Positions 1 to 5,764 of a DNA stretch of 5,848 nt are shown here, one piece after another (position 1 is the first letter of the stretch; each line of letters begins with the position of its first letter). The notes under the pieces are model-generated. The model worked only from the letters and a program-made list of their open reading frames with translations, did not search any database and had not been told where the DNA came from. The DNA comes from Gammaproteobacteria bacterium (lineage in GTDB: Bacteria; Gemmatimonadota; Gemmatimonadetes; Longimicrobiales; Gaopeijiaceae): positions 1 to 5,848 of the forward strand of contig JAHEKL010000182.1 of the NCBI GenBank assembly GCA_024638345.1, in the 5' to 3' direction. A program made the translations under genes and the position numbers.

Positions 1-1
1 G

Positions 2-118
2 TCTGTGGTATGGACGGCGGAGCGCGTGAAGTTCGGTGGATACCGGCCCGAGGCCGAAGCCGCGAAGACTGACTGGAAGACCATTCGCGCGTGGATCGAG
101 GGGATGCCGCGAGACTGA
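2..118 (+). CDS. C-terminal fragment of an upstream bat-operon gene (possibly a DUF4381-like protein)
   Basis: An open frame enters from the left edge and ends at TGA 116-118; only the last 38 residues are visible. The fragment contains WTAERVKFGGYRPEAEAA and ends in WIEGMPRD. A VKF-[AG]-x-x-x-P segment followed by a helical tail resembles, from memory, the C-termini of the small membrane proteins (DUF4381-like) that often sit between the DUF58 gene and batA in bat operons. Its stop overlaps the ATG of the next gene by one base (TGATG), which implies co-transcription and probable translational coupling. No domain core is visible, so the family assignment is only suggestive; that it is a real coding tail is much safer. 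Confidence 0.5.
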   Translation, partial: SVVWTAERVKFGGYRPEAEAAKTDWKTIRAWIEGMPRD

Positions 119-1104
119 TGCCGATCGAACTGACCCGCCCCGAGCTGCTCTACCTACTGGGTCTGATCCCCTTCTGGGCGCTCTTGACCTGGCCTAGAGC
201 CGGCCGCGGGGTGCTGTACGCCCGGGGAGAGCCGACCGGGCAGCGGCTCCGATGGTCCGGCGTTCGTGCTGCGGCGATCCTCCTGGCTCCTCGGGTCCTT
301 CGGGTGCTGGCCTTCGCCTCACTGGTCATGGCGCTCACGGGTCCGCAGCGCATCGAGATCGTCGAGGAGATGACAACCGAAGGGAAGGGCATCGGTCTGG
401 TGGTCGATTTGTCGAGCTCGATGCTCGCCGAAGACATGGGCGAAGCGGTCAGTCGGATCGAAGTGGCCCGCGAAGCAGCGATCCGTTTCGCACGCCGGCG
501 ACCCTACGACGAGATGAGCCTGGTGGGTTTCGGTGGGCAGGCCCTGACGCGTGTGCCGCCTACGAACGATCCTGAGCTGATCGCGCAGGGAGTGGAGTCG
601 CTGGAGATCCAGCTCGTGCGCGACGGGACCGATATCTCGGGCGCGGTCCTCACCGCCATCTCCCGGCTACTGGAGTCGGAGCGGGAACCGAGGGTCGTGG
701 TGCTTCTGACCGACGGTGCGCACAACGGCGTCGAGCTACCGCCGCTGGTCACGGCCAGAGCTGCGGCCGCGCTGGACGTCCGCATTCATGCGATCAGTAT
801 CCTGTCCCCCGACGAGAGCTTGTTAGGGGCTCGTCCCACCATCGGCCGGCTCCGGCTGGCTCAAGACCGCGAGACGGTGCTGCAGGGCCTTGCTGGTCTC
901 ACCGGGGGCGAATACTTCCGTGCCTCGAGTGCCGCCGCGCTGGATTCCATCTACAGCGAGATCGACCGCATCGAAACACCGGTGGAGCGGCTGATCGAGC
1001 GGGAGGTCCGTCACTCCGAACGCAGGTGGTTCTTTGTACTGGCCCTGACGCTTCTCGGAATCGAGCTCCTTCTGAGGGGATCCAGGTGGGGGCTCGTCCC
1101 ATGA
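118..1104 (+). CDS. batA: BatA-like von Willebrand factor A (VWA) membrane protein
   Basis: A 328-aa VWA protein of the BatA type. Residues 7-24 and 55-74 are hydrophobic segments that should anchor it in the inner membrane, residues 303-319 form a C-terminal membrane helix, and the VWA domain lies between (about 90-290). The MIDAS metal site is intact: D97-x-S99-x-S101 in VVDLSSSM, T171 in DGTDISGA and D199 in LLTDG. The RIEVAREA and RRPYDEMSLVGF stretches match the usual BatA pattern. Bat proteins are linked to aerotolerance, stress resistance or envelope integrity and typically work with a MoxR AAA+ ATPase; none of that is shown here directly. I chose ATG 118 because it overlaps the preceding TGA (TGATG); an in-frame GTG at 91 would overlap the upstream gene by 28 nt. 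The gene ends in an ATGA overlap with the next gene. Confidence 0.88.
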   Translation: MPIELTRPELLYLLGLIPFWALLTWPRAGRGVLYARGEPTGQRLRWSGVRAAAILLAPRVLRVLAFASLVMALTGPQRIEIVEEMTTEGKGIGLVVDLSSSMLAEDMGEAVSRIEVAREAAIRFARRRPYDEMSLVGFGGQALTRVPPTNDPELIAQGVESLEIQLVRDGTDISGAVLTAISRLLESEREPRVVVLLTDGAHNGVELPPLVTARAAAALDVRIHAISILSPDESLLGARPTIGRLRLAQDRETVLQGLAGLTGGEYFRASSAAALDSIYSEIDRIETPVERLIEREVRHSERRWFFVLALTLLGIELLLRGSRWGLVP

Positions 1105-2207
1105 TCTTCCAGGATCCGTCCTTCCTGCAGTACGGCGTCGGGGTGACCGCGCTTATCCTGGTGGGTCTGTGGAGCCACGCGAGCCGTCGTAGAAGGCTCG
1201 GGGAGTTCCTCGGAGGGAAGCGGGCGGTCAGGCGGCTCTCCCGCTCGGACTTGAATCGCTTTCCCTTCGAGCGAGCCCTCCTGCTGGCATTGGCAGGTGG
1301 GGCGCTGTCCGTCGCCGCGGCCGGACCGATCTGGATCGACGCACCGGAGCCGGGACCACCGGTAAAGCGCGTGCTCCTGGCCATCGACGTCTCCGCCTCG
1401 ATGCAGGCGGTCGACGTTGAGCCGACTCGATTGGCCCGATCCGTGGACATCGCCAACGAGCTGATCGACGGGCTCGGCGGACACCGCGTCGGGCTTCTGC
1501 TCTTCGCTGGAACCGGGTACGCTCTCGCGCCGCCCACGCACGACCACCAGGCGCTTCGCTTCCTGCTCGACGGCGTGACCCCCACGATCGCCAGCGCCCT
1601 CGACCCCGGCTCGCTGCTGTCCGTGGGTATCGCAGAGGGCATCGCACTCCTCGAGCGCGAGGAACGGGTCGCGACCGAGCTGGGACGTGCCGCGGATCCG
1701 AACCAGGCACCCGAGCCGGAGGGTGAGCATCTACTGGTGCTGATCGGAGACGGAGAGACCGGTGAGGCCGACGAGATCGTGTACGAGTCCGTGGCGCTGG
1801 CCACGGACTCGGGCGTGGACATCCACACCGTGGGTGTGGGTACGGTCAACGGAGGCGGAATGATCATGCCTGCGGGAACCTATCAGCTTGGTGGCCCGGT
1901 GCTGGACGGGAGAGGAGAGCGGGGCACTTCTCGTCTTCGCGAGACGCTTCTCCGCGAGGTGGCGACCCGAGGGGGAGGCCGCTACGCGGACGCGACCGAC
2001 GAAAACGAGATTACGGACCTGCGACAGGACCTCGCAGACCTGGGGTTGCCGTCCGAGGCCTCCGCCGATCAGGATATACCCATCTGGGTTCGCTACGACG
2101 TACCGTTCGTCTTGGGTTTGGGTGCTTTGGTCTTCATATTCATCGAGAGTCTTCTGGACCTGCTTTCCCTGCGCTTTTGGTTTTCGAGGATCCGGAGGCC
2201 CGCTTGA
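1101..2207 (+). CDS. batB: BatB-like VWA membrane protein
   Basis: A 368-aa second VWA protein, paralogous to its neighbour. Hydrophobic segments at about 11-24 and 58-74 precede the VWA domain (about 88-312), and 334-357 is a C-terminal membrane segment. The MIDAS signature is D96-x-S98-x-S100 (AIDVSASM); D217 in LIGDGE supplies the late aspartate. Two positions depart from the usual pattern: the GT-A-IG threonine is replaced by S171 (DPGSLLSVG), and the T of TDGE is G216. The segment MIMPAGTY (254-261), then SRLRETLLREVATRGGGRY (277-295), matches BatB proteins, which carry a P-[VIM]-P-x-G loop before the last helix. The start ATG 1101 overlaps the previous TGA as ATGA, with a purine-rich AGGTGGGGG at 1084-1092 eight bases upstream. 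An in-frame GTG at 1026 would overlap far into the previous gene and is disfavoured. The end overlaps the next gene as TTGA. Confidence 0.87.
   Translation: MIFQDPSFLQYGVGVTALILVGLWSHASRRRRLGEFLGGKRAVRRLSRSDLNRFPFERALLLALAGGALSVAAAGPIWIDAPEPGPPVKRVLLAIDVSASMQAVDVEPTRLARSVDIANELIDGLGGHRVGLLLFAGTGYALAPPTHDHQALRFLLDGVTPTIASALDPGSLLSVGIAEGIALLEREERVATELGRAADPNQAPEPEGEHLLVLIGDGETGEADEIVYESVALATDSGVDIHTVGVGTVNGGGMIMPAGTYQLGGPVLDGRGERGTSRLRETLLREVATRGGGRYADATDENEITDLRQDLADLGLPSEASADQDIPIWVRYDVPFVLGLGALVFIFIESLLDLLSLRFWFSRIRRPA
2194..2206 (+). promoter_or_regulatory. Ribosome binding site deciding the TTG start of the TPR gene
   Basis: GGAGG at 2194-2198 stands five bases before TTG 2204, which shares two bases with the TGA of the preceding gene. 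This is the strongest Shine-Dalgarno match in the bat junctions and supports the rare TTG start over the upstream TTG at 2177. Confidence 0.6.
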
Positions 2208-3049
2208 CGGAACATCCGAAGGTCGTGGAGACGAAGAGCGCGAGGCGACGGTGGCCGAGGTCCACCTTCCTAGCAGCGGCCGCTCTCGTGTTGGCCTTCC
2301 TGTGGCAGGATCGCGGAAGCGTGGAACATGGAAATCGGCTGTACCGCTCCGGTGACGCGACCACGGCTGCCGCCATCTATCACGGAGTGACCGGAGCCGA
2401 GGAGCCCACACCTCTCCCGCACTACAATTTGGGGACGGCCCTTCTCGCGCTCGATCCCGACTCAGCCGAAGCCCCGCTGCAGGCCGCGACGGAGGCCGCC
2501 GATCGAGAGATCGCACAGAGGGGTTTCTACAATCTCGGGCTCCGATTCCTCACCCGGGCCGGGACCTCGATGGTACCGGACTCGGCAGCGAACGCGCTGT
2601 TCGCGGCGGTGGCCAACGGCCGCCAGGCGCTGAGGCTCGATCCCACGGATCAAGATGCGCGTTGGAACCTGGCGCTGGCTCAGAGAAGGCTGGATGCACT
2701 GGTTCCACCGGAGGAACAGGCGCAGCGTGAGAGTGCGGGAGAAGGTGCAGACGAGATCGCGATGGAGGACGAATCACTCAGCCGGACGGACAATGCGGAC
2801 GCGGTTTCCGGGCTCGAGCCCGAAGACCCGAGACCGGCGGACAACACCGGAGAGAGGCAGGGAGCCCAGGAGGGTGCGAGGGAGGCCTGGGCGAGTCAGG
2901 ATCCCGGACCGCTCACGCGAGATGCCGCGGTCGGGTTGCTCGGCATGGTGCAAGACGAGCCGGAAACCCTGATACGTGGCATCCTCTGGTCCCATCGACC
3001 CGACATCGCCTGGTGGGAGTCGCAGCCCTATCCGGGTGGTGGTTGGTAA
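2204..3049 (+). CDS. batC: BatC-like TPR protein, TTG start
   Basis: A 281-aa protein with a basic N-terminus (KSARRRWPRS, 11-20) and one hydrophobic segment (22-34), so probably membrane-anchored with a periplasmic body. TPR-like helices follow: GNRLYRSGDATTAAAIY (43-59), HYNLGTALLAL (73-83), FYNLGLRFLTRAG (108-120) and LRLDPTDQDARWNLALAQRRL (143-163). Residues 170-230 are acidic and low in complexity, probably disordered. The C-terminus has a conserved-looking LLGMVQDEPETLIRGILW block (245-262) and ends in a Trp/Pro/Gly-rich tail. The LxxLQxDE-type block near the end is shared, from memory, with BatC proteins. I place the start at TTG 2204, which overlaps the preceding TGA (TTGA) and has GGAGG at 2194-2198 five bases upstream; another TTG at 2177 lacks this. 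No ATG or GTG in the right place fits. Confidence 0.78.
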   Translation: MTEHPKVVETKSARRRWPRSTFLAAAALVLAFLWQDRGSVEHGNRLYRSGDATTAAAIYHGVTGAEEPTPLPHYNLGTALLALDPDSAEAPLQAATEAADREIAQRGFYNLGLRFLTRAGTSMVPDSAANALFAAVANGRQALRLDPTDQDARWNLALAQRRLDALVPPEEQAQRESAGEGADEIAMEDESLSRTDNADAVSGLEPEDPRPADNTGERQGAQEGAREAWASQDPGPLTRDAAVGLLGMVQDEPETLIRGILWSHRPDIAWWESQPYPGGGW

Positions 3050-3093
3050 ACAAAAACAGCACGGACGCGCCCCTGTTCGGACACGCCCGTGCT
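3050..3093 (-). terminator. Intrinsic terminator for the minus-strand gene at 3119-4039
   Basis: Read on the minus strand, 3093-3058 forms an uninterrupted 15-bp stem with a 6-nt loop (GAACAG). It starts AGCACGG and closes with CCGTGCT, followed directly by GTTTTTGTTT. Three of the pairs are G-U wobbles on the minus-strand RNA but would be A-C mismatches on the plus-strand RNA, and the T-tract also lies on the minus-strand side. The element is therefore built to end minus-strand transcription, 25 nt after that gene's stop. It starts 9 nt after the TPR gene's stop, so it may also partly serve the convergent bat operon, but there is no T-tract on that side. Confidence 0.8.
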
Positions 3094-3118
3094 GGGTGAC
3101 CGGGTCTGGTGTCTCCGA

Positions 3119-4039
3119 CTAGTCCGAGACGTTCACTTCGACATACCCATTCGTCCAGCAGCACTGGTCCCCCTGCGAGCTGTCCACCGCGCCGTGGTTG
3201 TCCACCATGACGCGCAGCAAGTACTGTCCGGCGCGGGGGAAGGTCACTCGGAACCGAGCTTGCCCATCCGATTCGAGCGGAACCCGCACGGTGTTGGGTG
3301 GGGGAGGCCCTGCTCGGCGCCCACGGGGGCGCGGTCCGGGGGCCTCGCCTGCCGACTCGGCTTCAGGCTGCTCAGCGACGATCACAGGGTACGCGGGTCC
3401 GTGATGTCCGTACATGGACACGTTCACGGCGACCAGCGAGTCACGCGCGGCGTCGGCAGCCATCTGATCTCTCGCCCACACCGTCAGCTCGAGCGGCTCC
3501 CCGACCCTCGCGCTCTTCGGCTCACCAATGACCGGGTCGACGATTCCCGCTCCCTCACGGCCGTTCGGATCCATTCTCAGCAACGGTCGCTCGCTTCCCA
3601 TTGCAGCGGGACCGGTGGTGAGCTGCATCGCGTCCGTACGTGAAGATCCGGGAACGGAGTAGAACTGGCCCTGGCTCTCGAACGTCCAGATAACCTCTCG
3701 GTCCGCGGGCCAGTCGGGGGGAACCGTTACCACGAAGACCCCTCTCTCTCGTCGCACAGGAAACCAGTCGGGCTGCATTCCGTCGAACTCCGCCGGCTCG
3801 ATGAAGTTCAGTTCTCCCCTCGGGATGTGGACGGGGTCGGGGTCGACATTTCGGTTGAAATAGCCATAGGAGAAGACTCTGGATCCATCCTCCAGCTCGT
3901 ACCACCCCTCGAAAAACGGGTGGATGTGTTCACCGCCGCGAACGACGGGCGCGAGCGGGTAACGCTGTGCCTCCACGGGTGTCCAACTCAGCAGAACGGC
4001 CAGGATGGTGAGAGTGCAGGCGGCCAAGCGGCTTTGCAT
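3119..4039 (-). CDS. Secreted protein of unknown function with GYFNRN-type domain
   Basis: A 306-aa exported protein. Residues 1-24 are a clear signal peptide (MQSR, hydrophobic core LAACTLTILAVLL, cleavage likely after VEA at 24). Residues 38-125 hold HIHPFFEGWYELEDGS, then YGYFNRNVDPDPVHIPRG, a WFPVRRERGVFVVTVPPDW block and IWTFESQGQFYSVPG. From memory this pattern recurs in uncharacterised proteins of Acidobacteriota and Gemmatimonadota. A second half (about 175-305) looks like a beta-sandwich: PLELTVWARDQ, a Pro/Arg/Gly-rich loop (234-249), then RFRVTFPRAGQYLLRVMVDNHG and a vicinal Cys pair in DQCCWTNG (C293, C294). I start it at ATG 4037-4039, with GGAGG (4047-4051) seven bases upstream; the longer in-frame ATG at 4171 would bury the signal peptide. 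It lies downstream of the cytochrome-monooxygenase gene, same strand, 169 nt away. No enzymatic function can be named. Confidence 0.82.
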   Translation of the reverse strand: MQSRLAACTLTILAVLLSWTPVEAQRYPLAPVVRGGEHIHPFFEGWYELEDGSRVFSYGYFNRNVDPDPVHIPRGELNFIEPAEFDGMQPDWFPVRRERGVFVVTVPPDWPADREVIWTFESQGQFYSVPGSSRTDAMQLTTGPAAMGSERPLLRMDPNGREGAGIVDPVIGEPKSARVGEPLELTVWARDQMAADAARDSLVAVNVSMYGHHGPAYPVIVAEQPEAESAGEAPGPRPRGRRAGPPPPNTVRVPLESDGQARFRVTFPRAGQYLLRVMVDNHGAVDSSQGDQCCWTNGYVEVNVSD

Positions 4040-4044
4040 CGAAC

Positions 4045-4051
4045 TTCCTCC
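4045..4051 (-). promoter_or_regulatory. Ribosome binding site deciding the start at 4039
   Basis: On the minus strand GGAGGAA precedes ATG 4039 and gives a seven-base spacer from GGAGG. It selects this start, which is also the one that puts the signal peptide at the N-terminus, over the ATG at 4171. Confidence 0.7.
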
Positions 4052-4130
4052 GAGATCTGGAATCCAACGGAAAACCGGTACTTCATCGCTCCCCTCACTT
4101 CGAGGAGACCGTGACGCGATCCGACGAAGA

Positions 4131-4170
4131 TGGGGGCCGGAAGGCATTTCTACTAGCCCCCCGACCCCCA
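4131..4170 (-). terminator. Stem-loop behind the cytochrome-monooxygenase gene, probable terminator or 3' end element
   Basis: On the minus strand, 4170-4131 folds as a 15-bp stem (outer arm TGGGGGTCGG with CCGGCCCCCA, inner GGGGC with GCCTT) and a 10-nt loop. Three pairs are G-U wobbles that would be A-C mismatches on the plus strand. It begins 38 nt after the stop at 4209. The following bases (TCTTCGTCGG) are only weakly T-rich, so efficiency as an intrinsic terminator is uncertain; it could instead protect the 3' end or give partial read-through into the gene at 3119-4039. The rest of the 169-nt gap (4040-4208) shows no convincing promoter. Confidence 0.5.
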
Positions 4171-4208
4171 TTCTTGTTCCTTCGACTACGAGTCTAGAAC
4201 CGCTCCAC

Positions 4209-4292
4209 CTACCCGTCGTCGCCGGCGGTGTTACGGAGCTCCTCCAGCGCTTCGCGCTCTGCTAGGAGCTGCTCGTAGCCTTCCTGATCCAG
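4209..4292 (-). repeat. Downstream copy of an 84-bp direct repeat (paralogous 3' coding end)
   Basis: This segment matches 5765-5848 in the same orientation at 81 of 84 positions, with no gaps. It is the coding 3' end of the complete cytochrome-monooxygenase gene. The repeat offset is 1556 bp, equal to one gene plus its intergenic region, which fits a tandem gene duplication. The match is cut off by the window edge, so the true repeat may be longer. Confidence 0.9.
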
Positions 4293-5540
4293 GTGCGTGA
4301 TCGCGATCCAGTCGTGCGACATCTCGTCCGTCGTGCGGCTCCCGCGACCCACGTACACGGTCGGATCCGGGTTGCTCCGGTTCTCGTCCGTGTTGTCGTA
4401 CCAGTGCGTCAGCACCATGACCGAACCGGCCGGCACCAACGGGGCAACATGGTCCTCGTACACGTGGCTCAGGTGCCAGTACGCCGTCCAGTTGCTGACC
4501 ATCGAGATCAGCTCCCGCTCACCCGTGTTCGGGTGGAAGATCTCGAGCGACGCACCCACGAGACGGAAATGTCCGTGTGGCTGCCAGCTGTCGATCCGGA
4601 CCGGATGGTCGAAGGAATGGAATCCCTGCGTCATCGCCGTCCCGTAGGGCGCGAGGTCGATGTCGCCCTCGCCGTCGTAATTGCGGAGATCCTGCTCGTA
4701 CTGGGCGACGTAGTCCTCGGGGTAGTACCAGATGCCGACTTCCACCTGGTCACCCTCGACCGGCTCGCCCATCGGGTAGTAGTGGATGTCCCAAGTCACG
4801 CGAGAGTCGACCGGCGCCTTACGGCACGAGCCCTCGGGGATGATCTCGCCGAGCTTGCCGAGCGCGTACTCGGAAAGACGGGCGAAGCTCTCCCACTCGC
4901 CGTCCTCGTTCTGTACCATGAACTGCGAGTTCGCGTGGTGCGTCGAGGCACGACCAGGCACCGAAGGCTTGGTCTCGATCGCCATGATGCAGCGCTCTTC
5001 GGTGATCCCCGTCTCCACCATCGGCCGCCACCACGCATCGCCGCCCACGGCGGGGATGTCGTACGGATCCGAGGGGATCACGATGTCGGGTTGACCGAAG
5101 CGGTCGGCCATCCGCCACTCGGCTGCGTCGGGCCATACCACCGGAGGCGGCATGTCGGCCGGGTCGCCCTGAGGCGCGCCCGCGTCGACCCATGCCACGA
5201 TCGTCGAGATCTCTTCAGCCGAAAGCCGTGCATCCGACTTCAGCTCCTGGATTCCGACGTTGGTGTCGTAGTGGTAAGGAGGCATCTCCTGGGAGACGAC
5301 CTTCTCCTTGATGATCGGAGCCCACGGACGGACCTCTTCGTAGCTCAGGAACGACATGGGCGCGATCGCTCCAGGCTGATGGCACACCTGGCAGTTCTCC
5401 TGGAGAATGACCGCGATGTCCGGAGCGAACACCGGACCGTCCTGAGCGGCTGCGGGTCCGGACAGTCCCAGTAGCACACCCAGAGCGATAGCCGGTAACG
5501 CTCTTCGCCACATCTGGCCGGCGGGAATGGTCGATCTCAT
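4209..5540 (-). CDS. Secreted cytochrome c / PHM-like copper monooxygenase fusion protein
   Basis: A 443-aa exported protein. Residues 1-32 are a signal peptide (WRR, hydrophobic core, cleavage likely after AAA at 32). Residues 36-122 are a small c-type cytochrome domain: haem site C50-Q-V-C53-H54, followed by QPGAIAPMSF and the EMPPYH block, where M86 is the likely distal ligand. Residues 150-415 resemble copper type II, ascorbate-dependent monooxygenases (PHM/DBM family). Candidate CuH ligands are H201-H202 (THHANSQF) and H253 (WDIHYYP); candidate CuM ligands are H322-x-H324 (PHGHF) and M407 (TDEM). The THWYDNTDENRSNPDPT stretch and the DEM motif are typical of bacterial members. C184 and C239 are the only other cysteines and could form a disulphide. 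Substrate is unknown; hydroxylation in the periplasm with electrons through the haem is an inference. Start ATG 5538-5540 has AGGAGA (5549-5554) eight bases upstream. The gene has a tandem paralogue upstream. Confidence 0.85.
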   Translation of the reverse strand: MRSTIPAGQMWRRALPAIALGVLLGLSGPAAAQDGPVFAPDIAVILQENCQVCHQPGAIAPMSFLSYEEVRPWAPIIKEKVVSQEMPPYHYDTNVGIQELKSDARLSAEEISTIVAWVDAGAPQGDPADMPPPVVWPDAAEWRMADRFGQPDIVIPSDPYDIPAVGGDAWWRPMVETGITEERCIMAIETKPSVPGRASTHHANSQFMVQNEDGEWESFARLSEYALGKLGEIIPEGSCRKAPVDSRVTWDIHYYPMGEPVEGDQVEVGIWYYPEDYVAQYEQDLRNYDGEGDIDLAPYGTAMTQGFHSFDHPVRIDSWQPHGHFRLVGASLEIFHPNTGERELISMVSNWTAYWHLSHVYEDHVAPLVPAGSVMVLTHWYDNTDENRSNPDPTVYVGRGSRTTDEMSHDWIAITHLDQEGYEQLLAEREALEELRNTAGDDG

Positions 5541-5548
5541 GATATCAT

Positions 5549-5554
5549 TCTCCT
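5549..5554 (-). promoter_or_regulatory. Ribosome binding site of the cytochrome-monooxygenase gene
   Basis: AGGAGA on the minus strand, eight bases before ATG 5540. It supports this start over the internal in-frame ATG at codon 10, which has no comparable purine tract. Confidence 0.6.
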
Positions 5555-5591
5555 GGCATCACCCAGTGAGGGGACAGGGAAACAACGCCAC

Positions 5592-5637
5592 CTTATACAC
5601 CACGGTGAATATTTGGTGACCGGCCCGCCATAGTCAA
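5592..5637 (-). promoter_or_regulatory. Candidate promoter region of the cytochrome-monooxygenase gene
   Basis: On the minus strand a good -35-like TTGACT (5637-5632) is followed after 17 bases by AAATAT (5614-5609), a weak -10. Further down TATAAG (5597-5592) is a better -10 match but has no good -35 at 17 bases. This is the only AT-rich stretch of the 224-nt gap 5541-5764. It contains a repeated GGTGA (5604-5608 and 5615-5619 on the plus strand) that overlaps the putative -10 and could be an operator. All of this is pattern matching to the sigma-70 consensus and may not apply to this lineage. Confidence 0.35.
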
Positions 5638-5680
5638 TAGCCCGAAGACCGAGTGGCTCAAAACGAGTCCCCAACGACAG

Positions 5681-5713
5681 CGGGGGCCGGAGGGTTGCCC
5701 CCCCCGGCCCCCG
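5681..5713 (-). terminator. Stem-loop behind the partial paralogue, homologous to the one at 4131-4170
   Basis: On the minus strand, 5713-5681 has perfect 10-bp outer arms (CGGGGGCCGG with CCGGCCCCCG), four more inner pairs (GGGG with CCCT, one G-U) and a 5-nt loop GGCAA. It starts 51 nt after the stop at 5765. There is no T-tract after it (CTGTCGTTGG), so it is not a classical intrinsic terminator, though it is very stable. Its outer arms closely match those of the stem-loop after the downstream paralogue. Confidence 0.5.
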
Positions 5714-5764
5714 AACGAGCCTTGGAATTCGCGCTAGAGCTGTGTTCTAGCGGTCGTCGCGCTC

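Noticed and set aside
91..117. A GTG start at 91 for the BatA-like gene
   Set aside because: It would overlap the upstream gene by 28 nt; the ATG at 118 makes a compact TGATG junction and leaves a normal N-terminal membrane segment.
1011..1730. A 239-codon minus-strand open frame inside the BatB-like gene
   Set aside because: No domain pattern or export signal, and fully covered by a plus-strand gene with MIDAS motifs and membrane segments.
899..1867. A 322-codon minus-strand open frame across the two VWA genes
   Set aside because: It is Ser/Arg/Pro-rich with no recognisable domain and spans the junction of two well-supported plus-strand genes; it is a shadow of GC-rich codon use.
1731..2516. 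A 261-codon minus-strand open frame over the BatB/TPR junction
   Set aside because: Low-complexity Arg/Pro/Ser composition and no plausible function; the plus strand explains this DNA.
3089..3643. A 184-codon plus-strand open frame opposite the secreted GYFNRN protein
   Set aside because: It overlaps the terminator hairpin and an opposing gene with signal peptide and clear ribosome binding site; its translation shows no pattern.
4040..4171. An N-terminal extension of the secreted protein from ATG 4171
   Set aside because: It would place 44 extra residues before the signal peptide and run through the 3' stem-loop; the ATG at 4039 has a strong GGAGG at proper spacing.
4293..5474. A 393-codon plus-strand open frame opposite the cytochrome-monooxygenase gene
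   Set aside because: It is the mirror of a GC-rich coding gene; its translation is rich in Arg/Val/His/Asp repeats without domain pattern, while the opposite strand encodes signal peptide, CxxCH and copper motifs with a good ribosome binding site.
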